DNA of 64,000 bases from Paucibacter sp. Y2R2-4. Lineage in GTDB: Bacteria; Pseudomonadota; Gammaproteobacteria; Burkholderiales; Burkholderiaceae_C. Where the stretch lies: the NCBI RefSeq assembly GCF_025717535.1, contig NZ_JAJIRO010000003.1, positions 558,001 through 622,000 on the forward strand, read 5' to 3'. Shown piece after piece: positions 37,833 through 46,942 of the stretch. The notes under the pieces are model-generated. The model did not search any database. It was not told the DNA's origin and saw only the letters and a list, made by a program, of their open reading frames with translations. The translations under genes were made by a program, and so were the position numbers. Each line of letters opens with the position of its first letter. The stretch's first letter is position 1.

Positions 37833-38410
37833 GCAAGACCTTGTCTCGGCGGACGGCGCTGGCCTGGGGACCGGCGCTGGCGTTGCTGCTCGCCGCTTGC
37901 GCGACGCGGCCGACCGCGCCTTCGCGACTGCCGAAATTGCATCTAGCGCCGGCCGAGTTGGGGCGCAGCCTCAGCCTAGTGCAAAGGCTCAGTGTCTACC
38001 GGCTCGATACGCCCGAGGCGGCACCGCAAACGGTGGATGTGCAGTTGGAGGCCGACGCAGGCGGGCTTCGCCTGGCCGGCTTCGCTCTCGGCCAACGCAT
38101 CTTGATGTTGCAATGGGACGGTCTGCAACTGCGGGTGCAGCGCCATCTGATGCTGCCGGCCGAGGTTGACACCGATCGCATGCTGCGCGACCTTTGCCTG
38201 GTGTTCTGGCCGCTTGAGGCCTTGCGAGCCCATCTGCCCACGGGCTGGACCTTGGAGGCTGATGCGGGGCAGCGCCTGCTGCTGCAAGAGGGCCGAACGG
38301 TCATCCGCGTCGGCATTGAGACGTTGGGCTCAGACGGTGAAAAAATCGAGCTTCTCAACCTCGTCGAGGGCTACCGGTTGTTGATCGAATCGAAGCCGCA
38401 AGCGACATGA
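37829..38410 (+). CDS. DUF3261-type lipoprotein
   Basis: 193 residues with a lipoprotein signal peptide; the lipobox is LLAAC with Cys at about 25. The rest is beta-rich with no catalytic motif, consistent with the DUF3261 family often found in aryl polyene clusters. Probably an outer membrane lipoprotein that helps place the product. Overlaps genes on both sides. Confidence 0.8.
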   Translation: MSKTLSRRTALAWGPALALLLAACATRPTAPSRLPKLHLAPAELGRSLSLVQRLSVYRLDTPEAAPQTVDVQLEADAGGLRLAGFALGQRILMLQWDGLQLRVQRHLMLPAEVDTDRMLRDLCLVFWPLEALRAHLPTGWTLEADAGQRLLLQEGRTVIRVGIETLGSDGEKIELLNLVEGYRLLIESKPQAT

Positions 38411-39627
38411 ATCAGAACAAGCATTTCTACTTGCATCAACTGGGCCTGGTGTGCGCGCTGGGCCGCGGCCAGGCCGAGGTGCGTGCGGCCTTGTTTGGGC
38501 CGGCGCCCAGCGGCGTGGCCGAGATGGAGGGCGTCTTACCCGGTCGCCGTTTGCACCTGGGCGCAGTGCGCAGTGAATTGCCGGACGTGGCCGGTTTGCC
38601 CGAGCGGCATCGCAGCCGTAACAACGCGCTGCTGCTGGAGGCGCTGGCGCAGATTCGCCCGGCGGTGGACGCTGCGGTGGCTCGTTATGGTGCCGAGCGT
38701 GTCGCGGTGATCCTGGGCACCAGCACCTCGGGCATTGGCGAGAGCGAGGCGGCCTTCAAGGCTCGTGCGGCGCAGGGCGAGTTCCCGGCCGGCTTTGACC
38801 TGCGCCAGCAGGAGATCGGCTCGCCGGCCTTGATGCTGGCTGAGTATCTGGGTCTGGGCGGGCCGGCTTATGTGATTTCGACCGCCTGTTCCTCCAGCGC
38901 CAAGGCCATGGCCAGTGCCGCAAGGCTCTTGGCCTCAGGGGCTTGCGATGCGGTGATCACGGGGGGGGCGGATTCGCTGTGCGCCTTCACGGTGGCGGGC
39001 TTTGACGCGCTGGAGTCGGTGGACGCAGGGCGCTGCAATCCCTTCAGCAGCCACCGGCAGGGCATCAATATTGGCGAGGCGGCGGCGCTGTTTTTGATGA
39101 GCAGGGATACCGATGCTGAGGCGGCAGCGGACGTGGTGCGTCTGGCCGGCTGGGGCGAGACCTCGGACGCCCATCACATCTCCGCCCCTTTGGCCTCGGG
39201 CGAAGGCGCATTGAGCGCCATGCAGCGGGCGCTCGATCGCGCCGGTTTGCAGCCCGCAGACATCGACTATCTCAATCTGCACGGCACCGCCACGCGCCAG
39301 AATGACGCGATGGAATCGCGCGCGGTGCATCAGCTCTTGGGTGCCGACTTGCCCTGCAGCTCCACCAAGCCTTTGACCGGCCATACGCTGGGCGCTGCGG
39401 GCGCCTTGGAAGCCGCGATCGCGTGGTTGAGCTTGAAGGGCAATCCGCAAGGGCGCTTGCCGCCCCATTGGTGGGACGGCTGCGCCGACCCGGAGCTGCC
39501 GGCCTTGAAGCTGGTGCAGCCGGGCCAGTCCCTGGGTCGGCCTTTGCGCGCCGTGCTGAGCAATTCCTTTGCCTTTGGCGGCAGCAATGCGGCCTTGTTG
39601 TTGTGTGCGGGGTCGCATGAACACTGA
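38407..39627 (+). CDS. Beta-ketoacyl-ACP synthase
   Basis: 406 residues with the full catalytic triad of a FabB/FabF-type ketosynthase: Cys161 in STACSSSAK, His292 in LHGTATRQND and His326 in KPLTGHTLGAAG. It elongates the polyene or primes with the aryl starter by decarboxylative condensation with malonyl-ACP. The second ketosynthase of the cluster lies at 40847; in known clusters the two have different roles (ApeR and ApeO types), but which is which here is not certain. It overlaps the preceding and following genes. Confidence 0.93.
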   Translation: MNQNKHFYLHQLGLVCALGRGQAEVRAALFGPAPSGVAEMEGVLPGRRLHLGAVRSELPDVAGLPERHRSRNNALLLEALAQIRPAVDAAVARYGAERVAVILGTSTSGIGESEAAFKARAAQGEFPAGFDLRQQEIGSPALMLAEYLGLGGPAYVISTACSSSAKAMASAARLLASGACDAVITGGADSLCAFTVAGFDALESVDAGRCNPFSSHRQGINIGEAAALFLMSRDTDAEAAADVVRLAGWGETSDAHHISAPLASGEGALSAMQRALDRAGLQPADIDYLNLHGTATRQNDAMESRAVHQLLGADLPCSSTKPLTGHTLGAAGALEAAIAWLSLKGNPQGRLPPHWWDGCADPELPALKLVQPGQSLGRPLRAVLSNSFAFGGSNAALLLCAGSHEH

Positions 39628-40102
39628 AGTGAAGCAAGCCGACTGGACCATCCACGAGTTGGTGCCTCATGCCGGCCGCATGAGCTTGCTCAGTGAGCTT
39701 GTGCAGGTCGAGGCGGAATCGCTGCGTGCCCGCGTGCGCATCAGTGAGCAAGACTTGTTTTATGACGCGGCCTTGGGCGGCGTGGGCGCCTGGGTGGGCA
39801 TCGAGTACATGGCGCAGGCGGTGGCGGCTTGGGCCGGCTGGCAAGGGCGGCAGTCGCAGCAAGCACCGAAAATCGGGCTCTTGCTGGGCAGCCGCAAATA
39901 CCGTTGTGAGCGCTCGCTGTTTTTGCCGGGCGAGGCGCTGGAGGTGTGCGCGCGGCGCGAGTTCCAGGCCGACAACGGCCTGGGCCAGTTTGCCTGTGAG
40001 ATCTGGCTGGAGGGCCAGTTGATCGCGAGCGCCGCCTTGACCGTGTTCGGCCCGCCGAATCCTGAACAATTTTTGCAGGGCGAAGGAGCCCAAGATGAGT
40101 GA
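39617..40102 (+). CDS. Hotdog 3-hydroxyacyl-ACP dehydratase (ApeP-like)
   Basis: 161 residues, single hotdog domain with LVPHAGRMSLLSELV at the start and GGVGAWVGIEYMAQAVAAWAGW, where His and Glu are the likely catalytic pair. It resembles the ApeP dehydratase of aryl polyene clusters. It is the second dehydratase in the cluster, besides the domain fused to the ligase. Start overlaps the ketosynthase stop by 11 bases. Confidence 0.85.
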   Translation: MNTEVKQADWTIHELVPHAGRMSLLSELVQVEAESLRARVRISEQDLFYDAALGGVGAWVGIEYMAQAVAAWAGWQGRQSQQAPKIGLLLGSRKYRCERSLFLPGEALEVCARREFQADNGLGQFACEIWLEGQLIASAALTVFGPPNPEQFLQGEGAQDE

Positions 40103-40850
40103 ACGACAAAACGTGGAAAGCAAGGGCTTGACTGTGCTGGTGACCGGCTCGAGCCGCGGCATCGGCCGCGCGATCGCGCTGCGCTTGGCGCGCGAGGGCT
40201 ATGACCTGGTGATCCATTGCCGCAGCCAGCGTGCCGAGGCCGAGGCGGTGGCCGCTGAGGTGCAAGGCCTGGGGCGCCAAGCGCGGGTGTTGCAGTTTGA
40301 TGTGGGGCAGCGCGAAGCCGCAGCCGCGGCGCTGTTGGCGGATGTGGACGCGCATGGCTGCTATTACGGCGTGGTCTGCAACGCCGGCATTGCGCGCGAC
40401 GGTGCTTTCCCGGCGCTCAGTGGCGAGGACTGGGACGCTGTCATCCACACCAATCTGGATGGCTTCTTCAATGTGCTGCAACCCTTGACCATGCCGCTGG
40501 TGCGGCGCCGCAAGCCGGGCCGTATCGTCACGCTGGCCTCGGTCTCGGGCCTGATGGGCAACCGGGGCCAGGTCAATTACAGCGCCGCCAAGGCCGGTAT
40601 CATGGGCGCCACAAAAGCGCTGGCGGTCGAGTTGGCCAGCCGGGAGATTACCGTCAACTGCGTGGCTCCGGGCTTGATAGCGACCGAAATGGTGGATGAG
40701 CGTTTGCTGGAAGAAGCCCTCAAGCTGATCCCGGCCAAGCGCATTGGTAAGCCCGAAGAGGTAGCCGCCGTGGTGAGTTTTCTGATGAGTCCGGATGCGG
40801 CCTACATCACTCGCCAGGTGATTTCGGTGAATGGGGGAATGATCGGATGA
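40095..40850 (+). CDS. 3-oxoacyl-ACP reductase FabG type
   Basis: 251 residues, classical short-chain dehydrogenase. NADPH motif TGSSRGIGRAIA, NAG in VCNAGIARDG, and the catalytic Ser-Tyr-Lys in ASVSGLMGNRGQVNYSAAKAG. It reduces the 3-ketoacyl-ACP in each elongation cycle (ApeQ type). Overlaps the preceding and following genes by eight and four bases. Confidence 0.93.
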   Translation: MSERQNVESKGLTVLVTGSSRGIGRAIALRLAREGYDLVIHCRSQRAEAEAVAAEVQGLGRQARVLQFDVGQREAAAAALLADVDAHGCYYGVVCNAGIARDGAFPALSGEDWDAVIHTNLDGFFNVLQPLTMPLVRRRKPGRIVTLASVSGLMGNRGQVNYSAAKAGIMGATKALAVELASREITVNCVAPGLIATEMVDERLLEEALKLIPAKRIGKPEEVAAVVSFLMSPDAAYITRQVISVNGGMIG

Positions 40851-42076
40851 GACGCGTTGTCGTCACGGGCGTGGGCGCCATCAGCCCTTTGGGGCATGAC
40901 TGGGCCACGGTCGAAGCGCGGCTGCGCGCCGGCCAGAGCGCCGTTCAAGTGGTGCAAGAGTGGGCCGATTACGAGGGCCTGAACACCCAGGTCGGCGCGC
41001 CGGCCCTGGCTTTTGAGTTGCCACACGAGCGCTACAACCGCAAGAGCATGCGCAGCATGGGCCGGGTGGCGGTGATGGCCACTCGCGCCAGTGAAATGGC
41101 GCTGGAAGACGCTGGCCTGCTCGGCGACCCGCTGGTCAAGAGCGGCCGCATGGGCATCTCCTACGGCTCTAGCTCGGGCACGCCCAAGGCCATCGGCGAC
41201 TTCGGTCGCATGATGGCGGACAAGAGCACCGAAGGCATCAACGCCACCACTTACATCAAGATGATGGCGCACACGGCGGCCGTCAATATCGGCGTGTTCT
41301 TGGGCCTGACCGGCCGCATCATCACCACCACCAGTGCCTGCACCTCCGGCTCGCAAGGCATAGGCTATGCCTACGAGGCCATCAAATCGGGCAAGCAGCT
41401 CGCCATGTTGGCCGGTGGCGCCGAGGAACTCGACGCCACCCAGGCGGCGGTGTTCGACACTTTGTTCGCCACCAGCGTCAAGTACAACAGCACGCCCGAG
41501 CTGACGCCGCGCCCCTTTGATGTGGCACGCGATGGCTTGGTCTTGGGCGAAGGCGCTTGCACTCTGGTGCTCGAAGAGTACGAGCATGCGCGCGCGCGCG
41601 GCGCTCGCATCTATGCCGAGCTGATTGGATTTGGCACCAATAGCGATGGCGCCCATGTGACCCATCCGCAGGCCGAGACCATGGCGCAAGCCATTCATCT
41701 GGCGCTGGAAGATTCAGGCCTGCAGCCGGCCGATATTGCCTATGTCAACGCGCATGGCACGGCCACCGACCAAGGTGATGTGGCCGAGTCGCAAGCCACC
41801 CATGCCGTCTTTGGTCCTAAGCTGGCGATCTCTTCGCTGAAGAGCTATATGGGCCACACGCTGGGTGCTTGCGGCGCGCTGGAGGCCTGGATCAGCATTG
41901 AGATGATGCACCGTGGCTGGTTTGCGCCAACGCTGAACCTGACGAAGGTCGACCCACGCTGCGCCGAACTGGACTACATCACCGGTTCGGGTCGTGAACT
42001 GCAGACCGACATCGTGATGAGCAATAACTTCGCATTTGGTGGGATCAATACATCCCTGATCTTCAAGCGCATTTGA
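40847..42076 (+). CDS. Beta-ketoacyl-ACP synthase II type
   Basis: 409 residues with Cys165 in TTSACTSGSQG, His303 in VNAHGTATDQGD and His337 in SYMGHTLGACG. FabF-type elongating ketosynthase, the best candidate partner for the chain length factor at 25645 (ApeO type). It ends the block of overlapping cluster genes. Confidence 0.93.
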   Translation: MRRVVVTGVGAISPLGHDWATVEARLRAGQSAVQVVQEWADYEGLNTQVGAPALAFELPHERYNRKSMRSMGRVAVMATRASEMALEDAGLLGDPLVKSGRMGISYGSSSGTPKAIGDFGRMMADKSTEGINATTYIKMMAHTAAVNIGVFLGLTGRIITTTSACTSGSQGIGYAYEAIKSGKQLAMLAGGAEELDATQAAVFDTLFATSVKYNSTPELTPRPFDVARDGLVLGEGACTLVLEEYEHARARGARIYAELIGFGTNSDGAHVTHPQAETMAQAIHLALEDSGLQPADIAYVNAHGTATDQGDVAESQATHAVFGPKLAISSLKSYMGHTLGACGALEAWISIEMMHRGWFAPTLNLTKVDPRCAELDYITGSGRELQTDIVMSNNFAFGGINTSLIFKRI

Positions 42077-42124
42077 GGACCAGCCCCAAGTGCATACCGA
42101 CTGTTTGGATGGAGAGAGTTCTTG

Positions 42125-42529
42125 ATGAAGACGATTGTTTGCGCCCTGGCCTTGTCTCTTTCTTTGGGGCTTGCGCAAGCCCGCAGCACTGAGGCGCTGA
42201 TCGAGCCGAGCCGTGTGGTTCTGGTGAGTGGTCCAGACCGCAGCCTGGACCAGCTCAAGCAAGCCATCGTGCGCGGCGGTGCTCGCCACAACTGGACCGT
42301 GGCCAAAGATGAATCCGGCAAGCTGACCCTGAAGTACAACAAGCAAAACAAACACGAGGTGGTCGTGGATGTGAGCTACGACCTGAGCGGCTTTCAGATC
42401 CGCTACGTCAGCAGCGTCAATATGAAGCACGACAGCGCCACGGGCGAAATCCATCCCTTCTACAACAAGTGGGTGGCCAATCTCAGTCAAGCAATCTCGA
42501 CCGAGATCAATCAACTGCCACTCAAGTAA
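42125..42529 (+). CDS. Small exported protein of unknown function
   Basis: 134 residues with a signal peptide (about 1-20, ending AQAR). The mature protein has a VVLVSGPDRSLDQLKQAIVRGG start and strands typical of small periplasmic alpha/beta proteins. No family name is certain. GGAGAGAG lies six bases before the ATG. It is 48 bases after the last ketosynthase and first of three small exported genes. Confidence 0.7.
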   Translation: MKTIVCALALSLSLGLAQARSTEALIEPSRVVLVSGPDRSLDQLKQAIVRGGARHNWTVAKDESGKLTLKYNKQNKHEVVVDVSYDLSGFQIRYVSSVNMKHDSATGEIHPFYNKWVANLSQAISTEINQLPLK

Positions 42530-42612
42530 ACAAACGGCGCGGACAGTCGATGCGTCCAAGGTCGCGCAAGGCCAGAACGCCGGCGGCCCCAACAAACATG
42601 TCGAAGGGATAG

Positions 42613-43050
42613 ATGGAGATGAAGACAAAAATTGCCCTCTTGACGGCGACTCTGCTGATGAGCGCATGCGCCATTCGCCAGCAGGTGCGACCGGTGGAAC
42701 GTTTCGAAGAGAAACAGGTCTGCATCGTTGAAAACACGGCGGTGAAGAACGGTTTCTTGGAGGTCTATCGCCGCACGCTGACGCAAAAGGGTTACGAGGT
42801 CCGCGTGATGCCCGCCTCGGCGGCATTGACCGAGTGCCCGATCATGTCGACCTACACCGCCAACTGGCGCTGGGATTTGGCGACCTATATGGCCTTCGCT
42901 GAAATCAAGGTCTACAAGAATGCCAAGCCGAGTGGCGAGGCCGTGTACGACTCCACCCACGGCAGCGGCAATATGAACAAGTTCATTTCGGCCGAAACCA
43001 AGATCACGGAACTGGTCAATCAGCTCTTCCCTGGTGGCAGTGGGCGCTGA
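42613..43050 (+). CDS. Small lipoprotein of unknown function (Sbal_3080-like)
   Basis: 145 residues with a lipoprotein signal peptide, lipobox LMSAC with Cys at about 20. The mature part has YEVRVMPASAALTECP, a two-Cys segment, and a TYTANWRWDLATYM motif resembling the Sbal_3080 lipoprotein family. Function unknown. AAGGG lies shortly before the ATG. Confidence 0.68.
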   Translation: MEMKTKIALLTATLLMSACAIRQQVRPVERFEEKQVCIVENTAVKNGFLEVYRRTLTQKGYEVRVMPASAALTECPIMSTYTANWRWDLATYMAFAEIKVYKNAKPSGEAVYDSTHGSGNMNKFISAETKITELVNQLFPGGSGR

Positions 43051-43103
43051 ATCCAAACGATGATCCTAGACTGAGTCATTCTTTTTACTGAGGGAGTTGA
43101 AGC

Positions 43104-43694
43104 ATGAAGAAACAATCGATCACGCGCCTGATGCTGGCTTCTGGCTTGATGAGCCTGGCCTTGATGCAGGGCTGCGCCACCAAGGTGAAGGCCACCTCTT
43201 TGCAGAACCCGCCGCCAGTGGAGGCTTTCCAAGCCTTCGGTCGCATCGAAGTGAAGCCTGCGGTGTTCAAGGAGGGCTTCAAGGGCGACGCCGCTGGCCT
43301 GGCCAAGATTCAGGAAAACCTGAAGAAGGACTTGACGCCTTCGCTGGAGAAGTGGAATGCCCGCAATGCCAATGGCCGCAGCTTGGTGATTGAACCTGTC
43401 GTGGAGCAAATGGAGTTCCAGCATGGCGCCAAGCGCGTCTTGCTGGGCCCCTTGGCTGGTAGCTCGGGTGTGCTCGTGCGTTTGAATGTGCGCGACAACA
43501 CCGGCAAGGTGATTGCCTCTCCTGAGTTCTTCCAGCGCGCCGATGCCTGGGCAGCTGGCTTTGTGGTGGGCGTGCATGACAACCTGATGTTGACCCGCGT
43601 GGCCAACTTGACCAGCGACTACATCATTGCCAACTACGCCAAGGCTCAAGGCGGCCCCACGGGTGCAGACAGCAAGGCCATTGCGCCGAACTGA
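43104..43694 (+). CDS. Lipoprotein of unknown function
   Basis: 196 residues with signal peptide and lipobox LMQGC (Cys at about 25). The mature protein resembles DUF4410-type envelope lipoproteins: EVKPAVFKEGFKGD, then a FVVGVHDNLMLTRVANLTSDYI end. GGGAG lies eight bases before the start. A terminator follows, so the three small exported genes end here. Confidence 0.68.
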   Translation: MKKQSITRLMLASGLMSLALMQGCATKVKATSLQNPPPVEAFQAFGRIEVKPAVFKEGFKGDAAGLAKIQENLKKDLTPSLEKWNARNANGRSLVIEPVVEQMEFQHGAKRVLLGPLAGSSGVLVRLNVRDNTGKVIASPEFFQRADAWAAGFVVGVHDNLMLTRVANLTSDYIIANYAKAQGGPTGADSKAIAPN

Positions 43695-43714
43695 GGCCCT
43701 TGGCCTTGAAGGCT

Positions 43715-43750
43715 GAAGCGCTGGCTGCTGAGGTCAGCGCTTCTTTTTTT
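43715..43750 (+). terminator. Rho-independent terminator
   Basis: Perfect 9-base stem GAAGCGCTG (43715-43723) and CAGCGCTTC (43735-43743) followed by seven T residues. It ends the transcript that holds the cluster and its three small exported genes. Confidence 0.85.
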
Positions 43751-43792
43751 GGGGGAGCGCTGCACAGTGGCTGATGGACGAGGAGAGCGGCC

Positions 43793-44515
43793 GTGAGCTT
43801 GGCCATCGAGCTGCGTTGCTTGGACGAAGCCGCCTGCTTGGCGCATCTACCTGATACCCAGGCGCAGCTGAGCCCGAGTGAGCTGCGGCGGCTGCAGCAG
43901 TTCTCACATCCGCATCGTCGCTTGCTGTTTCTGGCCGGTCGCGATCTGGCGCGTCAAGTCTTGCTGCGCAGACTCGGGCTGAGCCAGCCGACTCTGGCCA
44001 TCGATGCGCAAGGACGCAGCGCCATCGAAGGACGTCGCGATCTCTACCTTTCTATCGCGCACAGCGGCTCATGGGTTGCCTGTGTGGTGGGGCATGCGCC
44101 GATTGGGCTGGACATTGAAAACACCGGCCGCCAACGCGACTTTCTGGCGCTGGCGCGCAGCGTTCACAGCCCGACCCAATGCCGGGCGATTGAAGGTGCC
44201 AGCAGCGTGCCCGAGCAGGCTGAACTGTTCTACCGGTACTGGACCTTGAAGGAGGCGCACTTCAAGCGCCAGGGGCTGGGTCTGGATCTGGCACTGATGC
44301 CGCAACTGGAGTACTTGCCTAGTCCCAACCCCAGCCCCAGTAATACAGCCACAGCCACGGCCGCCAGCTGCTTTTTGCCCCAACTCGAGCTGATGCTGGC
44401 GCTGGACGGCTCGGCCTGCGCAGGCGCAGCCCTCGCTGCGGCTTTGGTGCTGCCTGAGGGCGATAGGCCAGTCTGGCAGACCTACGAGGCTTCTGTCGCA
44501 AAAGGCCGCCGGTAA
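43793..44515 (+). CDS. 4'-phosphopantetheinyl transferase (Sfp type)
   Basis: 240 residues with the Sfp-family motifs IGLDIENTGR (metal-binding Asp and Glu) and FYRYWTLKEAHFK (the WxxKEA segment). It attaches the phosphopantetheine arm to carrier proteins, here most likely the two ACPs at 27184 and 27556. GTG start. It lies after the cluster terminator, so it may have its own promoter. Confidence 0.9.
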   Translation: MSLAIELRCLDEAACLAHLPDTQAQLSPSELRRLQQFSHPHRRLLFLAGRDLARQVLLRRLGLSQPTLAIDAQGRSAIEGRRDLYLSIAHSGSWVACVVGHAPIGLDIENTGRQRDFLALARSVHSPTQCRAIEGASSVPEQAELFYRYWTLKEAHFKRQGLGLDLALMPQLEYLPSPNPSPSNTATATAASCFLPQLELMLALDGSACAGAALAAALVLPEGDRPVWQTYEASVAKGRR

Positions 44516-44588
44516 AATGCTGCTGCCTGCCTTAGCGGCGCGCCTTCGTTTTGCCCCTTCCCAGCCCTTATTTCTACCGGTCCCGCCT

Positions 44589-45446
44589 GTGTCCAAGCCC
44601 ATCACTCTCTCCCGTTACCAAGGCATGGATGCCATCGAACTGGCCTCGCCCGATGGTGCTCGCGCGACCGTTTTGCTGCATGGAGGCCATCTGGTCTCAT
44701 GGCAGCCGGCCGGTGGCGAGGAGCAGCTGTATCTGTCACCGAAGTCCGAGTTCGCCTCGGGCCAGGCGATTCGCGGTGGCGTGCCGGTGATCTTTCCGCA
44801 GTTTGGCGCGCGCGGCCCTTTGCAGCGCCATGGATTTGCGCGCAGCAAGCCTTGGTCTTTGGTGATGGCCGAGCAGGGCAAGGACGACGCCTTGGCGGTG
44901 CTGCGCCTCAGCGACGACGCGGCCACCCGCATGTTTTGGCCGCATGCATTTGAGCTGGAGCTGAGCGTGCGCATCAGCGGCCGTGAGTTGCAGATTGAAT
45001 TGGCCTGCGAGAACAAGGGCGAGTCGACGTTTGACTTCACCGCTGCGTTGCACAGTTATCTGCGCCTGGACGACCTCGACTCCACCAGCGTTCAAGGTCT
45101 GACGGCCTTGCGTTATTGGGATGCGGTGGATGAGATGGAGAAGGTGCAGCGGGTCGATCTGCTGCTGCCCGGTGGCGATCTGGACCGCATCTACCATCGG
45201 GTTCGCGAAGAGCTGACCCTGCGTGAGCGCCTGGCCAGCAGCGAGCGCCGCTTGCAGATCCGCCAACAAGGCTTTGACGATGCGGTGGTCTGGAACCCAG
45301 GTGCAGAGAAATGTGCGGCCTTGGCCGATATGCCGGCGGACAGCTACAAGCAGATGCTTTGCCTTGAAGCGGCTCAGATCGAAAAGCCGGTCAGCCTGGC
45401 GGCAGGCGAAGGCTGGGTCGGCATGCAAACCTTCAATTTGCTCTGA
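44589..45446 (+). CDS. D-hexose-6-phosphate mutarotase (YeaD-like)
   Basis: 285 residues with the aldose-1-epimerase fold: HGGHLVSWQP, FPQFGARGPLQRHGFARSKPW with the catalytic His, and later VWNPGAEKCAALADMP, all typical of YeaD. It interconverts anomers of glucose-6-phosphate. A GTG at 44589 fits the family start; an ATG at 44517, right after the PPTase stop, would add 24 non-conserved residues. Confidence 0.87.
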   Translation: MSKPITLSRYQGMDAIELASPDGARATVLLHGGHLVSWQPAGGEEQLYLSPKSEFASGQAIRGGVPVIFPQFGARGPLQRHGFARSKPWSLVMAEQGKDDALAVLRLSDDAATRMFWPHAFELELSVRISGRELQIELACENKGESTFDFTAALHSYLRLDDLDSTSVQGLTALRYWDAVDEMEKVQRVDLLLPGGDLDRIYHRVREELTLRERLASSERRLQIRQQGFDDAVVWNPGAEKCAALADMPADSYKQMLCLEAAQIEKPVSLAAGEGWVGMQTFNLL

Positions 45447-45535
45447 GGGATGGCGCCAACTGGCGCCCATGTGTGTCCATGTGCGCCGAGGCTGGCATAA
45501 GCTATTGGCTCCACGCATCTGAAGGGAGCCCAAGC

Positions 45536-46378
45536 ATGGCGAGCAAGAGCGATAGCAGCAAGGCCAAGACAAAGCCCAGCTTGAAGGCCAAGGGCGAGGC
45601 ATCACCCGAGAAGCTGAGCAAGAGTGACTATCTCGCTCAACTCGTGTCGCTGCAACTGGAGCTCAATGCCATGGCGCGTTGGCTGCAGCACCAAGGCCAG
45701 CGCTTGGTGGTCGTGGTGGAAGGGCGAGACACGGCGGGCAAGGGGGGCGTGATCTCGGCCATCGCCGAAACACTGAACCCGCGCCAGTGCCATGTGGTGG
45801 CCCTGGGCAAGCCCAGCGACCGTGAGCGCGGTGAGTGGTATTTCCAGCGCTATGTGCCGCATCTACCGGCGGCTGGTGAGATCGCGTTGTTCGATCGCAG
45901 TTGGTACAACCGCGCCGGCGTTGAGACGGTGATGGGTTTCTGCACGCCGGAGCAAACCCAGGCTTTTCTGAAGCAAGCGCCGGTGTTTGAAAAGCTGCTG
46001 GTCGATGACGGCGTTTTGCTGTTCAAGTACTGGCTGACGGTCGACCAAGCCCAGCAAGAGACTCGCTTTGCCGAGCGCCTGGCGGACCCGCTGAAGCGAT
46101 GGAAGCTGTCTCCCATCGACCTGGAAGCGCGCCGCTTGTACAAAGAGTACGGCGAGGCCCGTGATCAGATGCTGGCCGCCACGCACTCGCGCCACGCGCC
46201 TTGGACCCTGGTGGACTTCAACGACCAGCGGCGTGGCCGTCTGGCTCTGATTCGCAACTTGCTGGCGCGCTTGCCCGATGTGGCGGTACCGCCGTCCAAG
46301 CTGCGCTTTCCGCCGCTGGGACACAAGCCTTTGGTCGAGACCTTTGGTGCCAAGCTCAGGCCCATCAAGCTGGGCTGA
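45536..46378 (+). CDS. ppk2: Polyphosphate kinase 2 (PPK2)
   Basis: 280 residues, single-domain PPK2. Walker A is GRDTAGKGGVI, the lid is around RCHVVALGKPSDRERG-like sequence and Walker B is FDRSWYNRAGVE. It moves phosphate between polyphosphate and nucleotides. The basic Lys/Ser-rich N-terminal 30 residues are typical of class I members. A hairpin with GGCGCC arms lies upstream at 45451-45471. Confidence 0.92.
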   Translation: MASKSDSSKAKTKPSLKAKGEASPEKLSKSDYLAQLVSLQLELNAMARWLQHQGQRLVVVVEGRDTAGKGGVISAIAETLNPRQCHVVALGKPSDRERGEWYFQRYVPHLPAAGEIALFDRSWYNRAGVETVMGFCTPEQTQAFLKQAPVFEKLLVDDGVLLFKYWLTVDQAQQETRFAERLADPLKRWKLSPIDLEARRLYKEYGEARDQMLAATHSRHAPWTLVDFNDQRRGRLALIRNLLARLPDVAVPPSKLRFPPLGHKPLVETFGAKLRPIKLG

Positions 46379-46405
46379 GCGGGCCACCGCGGGTCGCGGC
46401 TCGAG

Positions 46406-46942
46406 TTAAAGCAGCACGACCGCGTCCGACAACTCGTTCGGATTGCTCTGACCCGGTGCCAGGGGGAACTTGCTCTGCAGCAAGGCATCCACCCCGTCCA
46501 CCGCCGCCTGCAGGCCGGCCTCGAAACGGCCGACGCGCAGATGCTCGCGCAAGGTGTCGACGATGGCGCTCCATTGCTCGGGCGTGACCTGGGCATTCAG
46601 CCCCCGGTCGGCCACGATCTCGATGGCGTGGTCAGCCAGCAAGAGGTAGATCAGCACGCCGTTGTTCGCCTCGGTGTCCCAGATGCGCAGCTTGCCGAAC
46701 AGGGTGACGGCGCGCTGCCGCGCACTCAGGCGCTTGCTCAGATAAGACAGTGGCAAGCCTGCTTCCACGCAAACGCAGATCTCGCCGCTGTGGCGGTTCT
46801 CGCTGGCGCGGATGCGTGCTTCCAGGCCGCCGATGGCGGCCTGGGGCAGGGCGCGTGCGACCGTGCCGCTGTCGGTCCAGCGGTGCTTGAACAAGCGCGC
46901 GAGCATAGATTTCTTGTGGCTTTGCTGAGGCATCGTGTTCAC
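46406..46942 (-). CDS. TPM domain protein
   Basis: 178 residues from a GTG that overlaps the stop of the upstream gene (GTGA); an ATG at 46933 and a TTG at 46945 are alternatives. The TPM domain shows IRASENRHSGEICVCVEAGLP and NGVLIYLLLADHAIEIVADRGL. No signal peptide, so likely cytosolic or peripheral. TPM proteins with LemA are thought to act in envelope maintenance. Third gene of a LemA-TPM-TPM operon. Confidence 0.85.
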   Translation of the reverse strand: MNTMPQQSHKKSMLARLFKHRWTDSGTVARALPQAAIGGLEARIRASENRHSGEICVCVEAGLPLSYLSKRLSARQRAVTLFGKLRIWDTEANNGVLIYLLLADHAIEIVADRGLNAQVTPEQWSAIVDTLREHLRVGRFEAGLQAAVDGVDALLQSKFPLAPGQSNPNELSDAVVLL

